Source: Wolbachia pipientis (GTDB lineage: Bacteria; Pseudomonadota; Alphaproteobacteria; Rickettsiales; Anaplasmataceae). From it: DNA of 11,687 bases. Under the pieces are notes generated by a model. The model saw nothing but the letters and a program-made list of their open reading frames with translations. It was not told the origin of the DNA and did no database searches. The stretch is taken from NCBI RefSeq assembly GCF_023661085.1, contig NZ_JAHDJT010000027.1:1-11687 (forward strand), given 5' to 3'. This document shows positions 7,247 through 11,687 of this stretch, in pieces (within the stretch, counting starts at the first letter, position 1; every line of letters begins with the position of its first letter). The position numbers and the translations under genes are program-made.

Positions 7247-7360
7247 CTATACTGTCTTAAACGACTTATAAGCGCGTTTCAGCTTGTATAGGGAAAAACC
7301 TAGGAGTCTAGGTGAAATTAATAAAGACATAAGGTGCACATAGTGCAAAAAATTAAACAT
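7247..7360 (-). pseudogene. Short decayed reading frame downstream of module B
   Basis: A 37-codon frame, beginning MFNFLHYVHLMSLLISPRLL and ending in KLKRAYKSFKTV, starts about 65 bases into the predicted transcript of module B. Just before its stop the reading continues in another phase as DSIVRQFAGLESEQLLPRDF and on through repeat arm 2, which looks like one longer coding stretch broken by a frameshift. I do not recognise the product. It may equally be chance in a repeated non-coding element, and there is no good ribosome binding site. Confidence 0.25.
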
Positions 7361-7383
7361 AAGACGCCAACCGTGATACTTTC

Positions 7384-7500
7384 GTCGTTTAATCTGCACA
7401 GATTGAAGCTAAATGAATAGCTTCAATTCTATTATAAGGGTAACAACGAAGGTTGTCAAGTAAATTTTGCATCTAATCCGTTTCTATGCTACTTGGATGA
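7384..7500 (-). repeat. Promoter-leader module, copy B (leftward)
   Basis: Reverse complement of the same module as 11572-11687. The 15-base run TACTTGACAACCTTC is identical in both. Upstream both share TCA(T/C)CCAAGTAG and AGAAAC, and downstream both carry a GAAGCTA hairpin and an AATCTG(NN)CAG element. In copy B the hairpin is a perfect nine-base stem, TTGAAGCTA (7403-7411) with TAGCTTCAA (7418-7426) and a six-base loop. The next element, AATCTG-CA-CAGATT (7391-7404), is also perfect. The bases that form the ATG in copy C read ACG here, so no gene start follows. Confidence 0.72.
7431..7459 (-). promoter_or_regulatory. Consensus sigma-70 promoter of module B, leftward
   Basis: Minus-strand TTGACA (7459-7454), 17 bases, TATAAT (7436-7431): a perfect match to both hexamers with ideal spacing. 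The expected transcription start near 7424 falls inside the nine-base-stem hairpin. The next intact gene in that direction is pdxJ, about 500 bases away. Confidence 0.75.
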
Positions 7501-7514
7501 CATTGAAAATAGGA

Positions 7515-8117
7515 TTACTTTGTACAATTACTTAGATATTCCCTGCTCCCTGGCTTGGTTACAGGCAGTTTTCTCAATTCTTCAGGAAGCTCTGATCCGC
7601 TATAGTTTTTGATATTCAGCTCAAGCAAAGATATAACAGGAAAAGGCAATTTTGCTTCACTATTCCTCTTGATTAGAGCAGCTTCAGCAACGGCTTTACC
7701 CCCCTTCCTTTCTGCACATTCCACTGCTTCTAGTGAAGATTTGCCCGTGGTTATCACATCTTCAATCAGTAATATTTTCTCACCCTTTTTGATCTCAAAT
7801 CCGTGGCGCAATTCAAACTTGCCATTAACGCGCTCGCAAAACATCGTCCTGATTCCAAGCTGCCTGCCAATCTCATAACCCACGATTATTCCACCAATTG
7901 CGGGAGATAGTATTAAATCTATTGGACTACTTAGCTCTTTTCTTATCTTATTTGCCAATAGCTCGCAAACTTTCATGGCTCTGCTTGGATTCTCAAAAAT
8001 CTTAGCACATTGTATATATGTATCGCTATGCAGCCCTGATGACAGGACAAAATGTCCGTGCAAAATCGCTCCAGCTTCCTCAAATTCCTTCATTATTGGA
8101 TCATCTTTGTCTAACAT
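7515..8117 (-). CDS. pyrE: Orotate phosphoribosyltransferase PyrE
   Basis: PyrE joins orotate to PRPP to give orotidine 5'-monophosphate, the fifth step of pyrimidine synthesis. The 200-residue product shows the PRPP-binding signature ILLIEDVITTGKS (115-127), the upstream SSGLHSDTYIQCAKIF segment (26-41) that contacts the substrate, and the flexible catalytic loop region around FCERVNGKFELRHGFEIKKG. Length is close to the short bacterial type. It follows the symporter gene by six bases on the same strand and probably shares its transcript. No strong Shine-Dalgarno is visible, consistent with translational coupling. Confidence 0.95.
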   Translation of the reverse strand: MLDKDDPIMKEFEEAGAILHGHFVLSSGLHSDTYIQCAKIFENPSRAMKVCELLANKIRKELSSPIDLILSPAIGGIIVGYEIGRQLGIRTMFCERVNGKFELRHGFEIKKGEKILLIEDVITTGKSSLEAVECAERKGGKAVAEAALIKRNSEAKLPFPVISLLELNIKNYSGSELPEELRKLPVTKPGSREYLSNCTK

Positions 8118-8123
8118 CGTTTT

Positions 8124-9308
8124 TTAAGTTTCACCCTTACACTCTTTATTGATTATTTGAGTTACGCAAACATCAGACCACACATTTATTGCAGTTTCAC
8201 ACATATCGATGATCGTGTAAATAGGCAAAATCAGCCCCATAATATACAAAGGAACGTTCATTGATACAAGATAACTAGTTGCCATAAAATAGCATCCCAT
8301 CGGCACTCCAGCGTTGCCAATTGCAGCCCCTGTGGCTAAAAAAATCCATATAAACATTTCGCTTAAGGAAAATGTGTACCCATTCATCTCCGCAACAAAC
8401 ATTACTGTAATCAAAATAAACGCAGCACATGCGTTCATATTGACTGTTGTACATATTGGTAAAATAAAGGACGACAATTTCTTTGGCACTTTTAGCTTAT
8501 TTTGCACACAGTCTATGGTTGTCGGCAGTGTTGCACTGGATGATTTAGAAAAAAACGCAAGTGTGAGTGCAGGCATAACTCCTCTTAGCGTCTGAATTGG
8601 TGATATGCCTTTATACCACATAAGTAGCGGTAAAACTAGAAACGCTTGCACGAAATTTGCAGACATTATACAGGCAAAATACCACAAAAGACTATAGAGC
8701 TCGCTGCCACCTTTTAACTCGTGCAAAAAACACGTGATAAAGGACCATACAGCGAGTGGAATAAACTTCAGTAGCCCTTGAGCAATTTTAAGTAACGTAT
8801 CAAAAAGTGCAGAAAACACTTGATGTAATATATCCTGTTTTTCTCTTGAGAGTGAAATAACAGCTCCACCCATTAAAAAAGCGATCAATATGCTGCCAAT
8901 AACGTTATTTTCAAGAAAGACTTGCACAAAATTTGAAGGAATGAGTGATTTCAAGTATGAAAAGTAGTTGTGATTGCTGTCACTTACGTTTTCTATCGTG
9001 TTATTTATGAAATTTTTTCTCACTGGATCCATAAGTAAATAAAAAGATAGCGCAACAAACGCAGCTATAATAGTTGTAAGTAGCGTATAGAATAGTGTTT
9101 TCTTAAGTAAAATTTTAATTCCAATTGAGTCTTTAAGACCTGAAATTGTAGACACTATGGATAGAAAAACTAAAGGTAAACTGATTAATTTGAGCAAGCT
9201 GATGAATATATCGCTAAATAGCTTTGCTACTTCAAATATCACTTCATTGTTCAAATAGTACGCAACTATTGCAAGCAGTATAGAAAAAAGTATCGCAAAC
9301 CTACGCAT
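8124..9308 (-). CDS. Dicarboxylate/amino acid:cation symporter (DAACS family)
   Basis: A glutamate/aspartate/C4-dicarboxylate type inner-membrane symporter of 394 residues with about eight membrane helices and re-entrant loops. The serine-rich hairpin signature is SKSSSATLP (254-262), the helix 7 motif is NMN (290-292), and the helix 8 motif DMCETAINVWSD (368-379) matches the family D-R-x-x-T-x-x-N-V-x-G-D. Two usual residues differ: the Asp of NMD is Asn, and the Arg after the helix 8 Asp is Met. The second position helps decide acidic versus neutral substrates in known members, so the substrate cannot be named. Probably supplies host amino acids or dicarboxylates. It is the first gene of the unit with pyrE. 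Confidence 0.9.
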   Translation of the reverse strand: MRRFAILFSILLAIVAYYLNNEVIFEVAKLFSDIFISLLKLISLPLVFLSIVSTISGLKDSIGIKILLKKTLFYTLLTTIIAAFVALSFYLLMDPVRKNFINNTIENVSDSNHNYFSYLKSLIPSNFVQVFLENNVIGSILIAFLMGGAVISLSREKQDILHQVFSALFDTLLKIAQGLLKFIPLAVWSFITCFLHELKGGSELYSLLWYFACIMSANFVQAFLVLPLLMWYKGISPIQTLRGVMPALTLAFFSKSSSATLPTTIDCVQNKLKVPKKLSSFILPICTTVNMNACAAFILITVMFVAEMNGYTFSLSEMFIWIFLATGAAIGNAGVPMGCYFMATSYLVSMNVPLYIMGLILPIYTIIDMCETAINVWSDVCVTQIINKECKGET

Positions 9309-9331
9309 TGGAAATAAAACTTAAAAGTAAC

Positions 9332-9337
9332 ATTATA
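9332..9337 (-). promoter_or_regulatory. Putative -10 box for the symporter-pyrE unit
   Basis: A perfect minus-strand TATAAT lies 24 bases before the start codon at 9308. No convincing -35 hexamer is at 16-18 bases. A small inverted repeat AACAA (9339-9343) with TTGTT (9349-9353) sits immediately upstream and could bind a regulator or be chance. Confidence 0.35.
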
Positions 9338-9380
9338 CAACAATTTCGTTGTTTTGAAACAGATTGATAGGCAAAATAAC

Positions 9381-9409
9381 TTGACAAATAATTAATAATA
9401 AATTAATAT
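9381..9409 (+). promoter_or_regulatory. Promoter of the small membrane protein gene
   Basis: TTGACA (9381-9386) and TAATAT (9404-9409) are separated by 17 bases and lie 30 bases before the gene. The spacer and the downstream bases form an inverted repeat, ATTAATAA (9391-9398) with TTATTAAT (9411-9418), spanning the -10, a possible operator or just AT-rich symmetry. Confidence 0.45.
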
Positions 9410-9438
9410 TTTATTAATAAGCATCTTAAAGGAGAATC

Positions 9439-9987
9439 ATGAGTATAGAAACACTTGAAGTAATAACATTTTTTGCGGGAGTAACATTAGCAGTAGGTGG
9501 GATAATAGGGTGTATTACAGGTCTTATTGGTTCTGCGCTAGGTTTTACAGCTTTTTTGCCCATTGTTTTAGGCAGCGCCATTATCGCCTCTGCAGCATTA
9601 TCCTCTACATTAATTTTTTGGTTACTTTCTTTCACGTTATATAAAGCAGGTCACAAAGAGCTACTTGGGTCATGGAGCTTATCACATATTTCTAGCATAG
9701 CAATTGGAGTTGGCCTTGCTGCATCTGTGAATACAGTTTCCCTTGGTGTGGTGTCAACAACTGGAATAGGTATAATAATAGGAATCGTTATACCTATTTT
9801 GGCCTGCGTTGCAGGAGAATTTATAAAGGCTACAGTTGAAGTAGTAAAGGAATACCTTTCCTCGCAGGAAAAGAACAGTGATACTCACACTATAGAAGAA
9901 TCTGATAAACCTAGTAATACTCTTGAATCGGTTGATCCTTCAGAAATTAAAGATGAAGATAAGAATTTAGTGGCTGCTAAAACTTAA
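9439..9987 (+). CDS. Hypothetical membrane protein, hydrophilic acidic tail
   Basis: I do not recognise this 182-residue protein. It has three or four hydrophobic stretches rich in Gly, Ala, Ile and Val: about residues 6-34, 38-68, 84-107 and 107-128, with GIGIIIGIVIPILACVAGEF in the last. From about residue 140 the rest is hydrophilic and acidic with many S, T, E and D, without a membrane segment. The ATG at 9439 has AAAGGAG (9429-9435) three bases upstream, the best ribosome binding site in the window, and a sensible promoter at 9381-9409, so it is likely expressed. It converges with secD so closely that the two stops overlap. The glycine-rich helices are also seen in small pore-like or host-directed membrane proteins, but no function can be claimed. 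Confidence 0.75.
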   Translation: MSIETLEVITFFAGVTLAVGGIIGCITGLIGSALGFTAFLPIVLGSAIIASAALSSTLIFWLLSFTLYKAGHKELLGSWSLSHISSIAIGVGLAASVNTVSLGVVSTTGIGIIIGIVIPILACVAGEFIKATVEVVKEYLSSQEKNSDTHTIEESDKPSNTLESVDPSEIKDEDKNLVAAKT

Positions 9988-11498
9988 AGCACCAACTTCT
10001 TCGGATCTACGCACAACTCTATCAGAAGTTTTGTAACTGTGATCGCAGAGAACATTGAGCATAAGATGCCTATTGACAAAGTAACAGAGAAGCCTCTTAT
10101 CGCCCCGCTGCCAATGGCAAACATTATCCCAGCAGCAATTAGTGTGGTGAGATTTGAATCGAGGATTGTCTTTATTGCGTTTCTAAAACCCTCTTCAATG
10201 GCACGAACTGTTCTTTTTCCTGATTTCATTTCTTCGCGAATGCGTTCGAATATCAAAACATTTGCATCCACCGACATACCAACAGTTAGCGCAATGCCGG
10301 CAATTCCAGGTAAAGTCAGAGTTGCCTCAAGTAGGGTAAGAATTAATAGTATAGAAATTACATTAAAAAGCAGTGCAACAGAGGCCAATAAGCCTAACTT
10401 GCCGTAAATAATAATTATAAATAAAGCAACAGCTACGATAGAGACTATCGCTGCTATTTCTCCTGCTTTTATTGACTCTTCTCCAAGGCTTGGACCGATA
10501 TTTTTCTCTTCTATTATTTTAAGCGGTGCTGGCAATGCGCCAGATTTTAGGAGTATTGCAAGCTCACTCGCTTGTTTCTCAGTGAAATTACCACTAATTT
10601 CTCCCTCTCCATTTAGGATTGGTTCGCGTATTGTTGGCACAGTGAGAACTGTGTTATCGAGAACAATTGCAAAGGGTTTTCCTATATTTTCCTTAGTGAT
10701 TTTTGCGAATCTCTTACTTGCTATGCTGTCAAATTTAAAATGTACCGTGGGTTTACCAAGCGAACCGAATCTAACTGACGCGTTAACCAGCGAATCACCG
10801 CCTATTTCAGTCTTGCGGAATATTGGATAAGAGTTGCCTAAAGAATCCTTGAGTATGACAGTAGTTTCATGGTCTATATCCTGCATTTTGGCCACATTAG
10901 TGTTTGCCAAGTGAAAAGCTAGCTTAGCAGTTTTGCCAAGCAGAGATTTTATTTGCTCGGTGTCTTCTACTCCAGGCACTTGAACTAATATCTTGTTCTG
11001 CCCTTGTTTTTGCACGCTTACTTCCCTCGTACCAAGCTTATCCAGGCGTCTTTGGACGTTATTTATCGACTCTGAAACTACTTCATTGATTAGAGAATTC
11101 TTATAATGAGGCTTATATGAAATGAAAACCGAAGAATCCTTCCTGTTTAGCTCTAAATTTGGGTTTATTTTATGAACTAGCGTTGAAACTTTCTTATAGT
11201 CATCAGTATTATTCAATGTTACAATTACTTGTTTATCGCTTCGTACGCGAGATTCGATGTTTTTTGCTAGCAGGCTTTCTTTTATTTCATCGGCTAACAT
11301 ACTCAATTTTTCTTTGAAGTAAGAATCCAAATCTACATTAAGAAGCAGAGATGACCCACCTTTCAGGTCAAGCCCTAGGTTTATTCTCTTTTTTGAAACA
11401 AGAAGCTTATTATCAAAGAAATTCGGCAGTATTACGTATAAAGCAAGGAGAAGGATACACAGTACCGAAAAAGATTTGATTATAAGCCTATTGCGCAT
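9984..11498 (-). CDS. secD: Protein translocase subunit SecD
   Basis: SecD, with SecF, uses the proton motive force to pull exported proteins to the periplasmic side of the SecYEG channel. The 504-residue product has one N-terminal membrane helix (about 7-24), the NLGLDLKGG motif (40-48), the periplasmic P1 region with RRLDKLGTREVSVQKQG, and the C-terminal RND-type block of five helices (about 345-495) with GMSVDANVLIFERIREE (407-423). The length is short compared with E. coli (615) but normal for Rickettsiales. secF is not downstream, where the next gene converges, so it is unlinked. There is no Shine-Dalgarno before the ATG. Its TAA shares the bases TTAA (9984-9987) with the TAA of the opposing membrane protein gene. 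Confidence 0.95.
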   Translation of the reverse strand: MRNRLIIKSFSVLCILLLALYVILPNFFDNKLLVSKKRINLGLDLKGGSSLLLNVDLDSYFKEKLSMLADEIKESLLAKNIESRVRSDKQVIVTLNNTDDYKKVSTLVHKINPNLELNRKDSSVFISYKPHYKNSLINEVVSESINNVQRRLDKLGTREVSVQKQGQNKILVQVPGVEDTEQIKSLLGKTAKLAFHLANTNVAKMQDIDHETTVILKDSLGNSYPIFRKTEIGGDSLVNASVRFGSLGKPTVHFKFDSIASKRFAKITKENIGKPFAIVLDNTVLTVPTIREPILNGEGEISGNFTEKQASELAILLKSGALPAPLKIIEEKNIGPSLGEESIKAGEIAAIVSIVAVALFIIIIYGKLGLLASVALLFNVISILLILTLLEATLTLPGIAGIALTVGMSVDANVLIFERIREEMKSGKRTVRAIEEGFRNAIKTILDSNLTTLIAAGIMFAIGSGAIRGFSVTLSIGILCSMFSAITVTKLLIELCVDPKKLVL

Positions 11499-11519
11499 AA
11501 GTTGTAGGTTTAAAATTGT

Positions 11520-11548
11520 AGTGTAAGTTAAAAATGGATTTTTGTAAA
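11520..11548 (-). promoter_or_regulatory. Putative promoter of secD
   Basis: Minus-strand TTTACA (11548-11543) and TACACT (11525-11520) are separated by 17 bases and lie about 22 bases before the secD start. The -35 matches five of six positions, the -10 four of six. Confidence 0.45.
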
Positions 11549-11571
11549 ACTCTCTAAATAACCTACGGTGT

Positions 11572-11687
11572 CACCCAAGTAGTTCACAGAAACAGAGTCA
11601 AAAAAACTACTTGACAACCTTCACCAGTCCCATTATCATAGTATTGAAGCTATTTGTTTAACTTCCCAATCTGTACAGGTTAAAATG
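11572..11687 (+). repeat. Promoter-leader module, copy C (rightward)
   Basis: Plus-strand copy of the module at 7384-7500. Upstream of the -35, CAAGTAGTT (11576-11584) pairs with AACTACTTG (11605-11613) and flanks AGAAAC. The leader hairpin GAAGCTA with TAACTTC (within 11644-11664) keeps its pairing through G-U changes relative to copy B. AATCTG-TA-CAGGTT (11664-11677) follows, with the AGG of a possible Shine-Dalgarno in its 3' arm and an ATG at 11685-11687. The module is divergent from secD and likely serves a gene starting at the window edge. Confidence 0.72.
11611..11639 (+). promoter_or_regulatory. Sigma-70 promoter of module C, rightward
   Basis: TTGACA (11611-11616), 17 bases, TATCAT (11634-11639). 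The same -10 variant as copy A and the same spacing as both other copies. Transcription would begin near 11646 and run out of the window. Confidence 0.7.

Larger units (their letters stand above)
6927..7514. other. 588-base intergenic region with repeats and hairpins
   Basis: No intact gene is recognised. Going left to right it holds the pdxJ ribosome binding site, one arm of a diverged direct repeat (about 7011-7072), a hairpin GTTCAAAA (7082-7089) with TTTTGAAC (7101-7108), the second repeat arm (about 7152-7207), a decayed leftward reading frame (7247-7360), small hairpins at 7298-7313 (ACCTAG-GAGT-CTAGGT) and 7335-7347 (TGCAC-ATA-GTGCA), and module B with its leftward promoter. If module B is active, its transcript would run through all this towards pdxJ. 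Confidence 0.6.

Noticed and set aside
7159..7260. Plus-strand frame of 33 codons beginning MFKKFTKQKK
   Set aside because: It is the reverse of repeat arm 2, has no ribosome binding site, and its lysine-rich content comes from the A-rich run.
6927..7514. CRISPR array, insertion sequence or tRNA in the long intergenic region
   Set aside because: There are only two diverged repeat arms, no regular spacers, no terminal inverted repeats with a transposase, and no tRNA cloverleaf that I could find by eye.
10039..10830. Plus-strand frames opposite secD
   Set aside because: They lie inside a clear, full-length secD and show no family motifs or ribosome binding sites.
11576..11613. CAAGTAGTT/AACTACTTG inverted repeat as a rho-independent terminator of a leftward or rightward transcript
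   Set aside because: It has a 20-base loop and overlaps the -35 box of module C, with no T-run in the right place. It is better read as part of the promoter module.

Overview
The window looks like chromosomal DNA of an obligate intracellular alphaproteobacterium of the Rickettsiales, most likely Wolbachia (Anaplasmataceae). The reasons are the strongly AT-rich base composition, tightly packed genes with overlaps, a stand-alone VirB9 paralogue, an alphaproteobacterial zinc-less DksA, the tolC-popZ neighbourhood, scattered single genes of pathways that are usually operonic (ccmB, pdxJ, pyrE, secD), and decayed repeat remnants between genes. The genus call rests on gene style and memory of the family, not on a database search.

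Layout, left to right. 1-218: an outward-facing (leftward) promoter/leader module (copy A), then a putative promoter for virB9. 219-1004 (+): VirB9-like type IV secretion component. 1084-1467 (-): DksA/TraR-family regulator, divergent from ccmB (1570-2217, +), a cytochrome c maturation membrane protein. 2229-4717 (-): a three-gene block reading leftward, tolC-family outer membrane protein, PopZ-like polar organiser, RlmE 23S rRNA methyltransferase; rlmE has no standard start codon in the expected place. 4852-5767 (+): rplM-rpsI ribosomal operon with a 41-base overlap and a good promoter. 5915-6226 (+): HU/IHF-family DNA-binding protein, converging on and overlapping pdxJ (6219-6926, -). 6927-7514: the one long intergenic stretch, holding a diverged direct repeat, several hairpins, a decayed short reading frame and a strong leftward promoter/leader module (copy B). 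7515-9308 (-): pyrE and a dicarboxylate/amino acid:cation symporter in one transcription unit. 9439-9987 (+): unrecognised small membrane protein with its own promoter and near-consensus ribosome binding site. 9984-11498 (-): secD. 11499-11687: secD promoter, then an outward-facing (rightward) promoter/leader module (copy C).

The genes are mostly housekeeping: translation (L13, S9, RlmE), nucleotide and vitamin B6 synthesis (PyrE, PdxJ), envelope and secretion (SecD, TolC, VirB9), cell polarity (PopZ), stringent-response-type control (DksA) and nucleoid structure (HU). No defence system, CRISPR array, insertion sequence, tRNA or rRNA was recognised.

The most interesting signal is non-coding. 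The same roughly 100-base module occurs three times (1-125 leftward, 7384-7500 leftward, 11572-11687 rightward). Each has a TTGACA -35 box, exactly 17 bases, a TATAAT or TATCAT -10 box, a hairpin at or just after the expected transcription start, and a CTG(NN)CAG element. In copies A and C that element carries a possible Shine-Dalgarno AGG a few bases before an ATG lying at the very edge of the window. This suggests a shared, possibly structured, promoter-leader used by at least two outward-facing genes, with copy B a relic or a small RNA.
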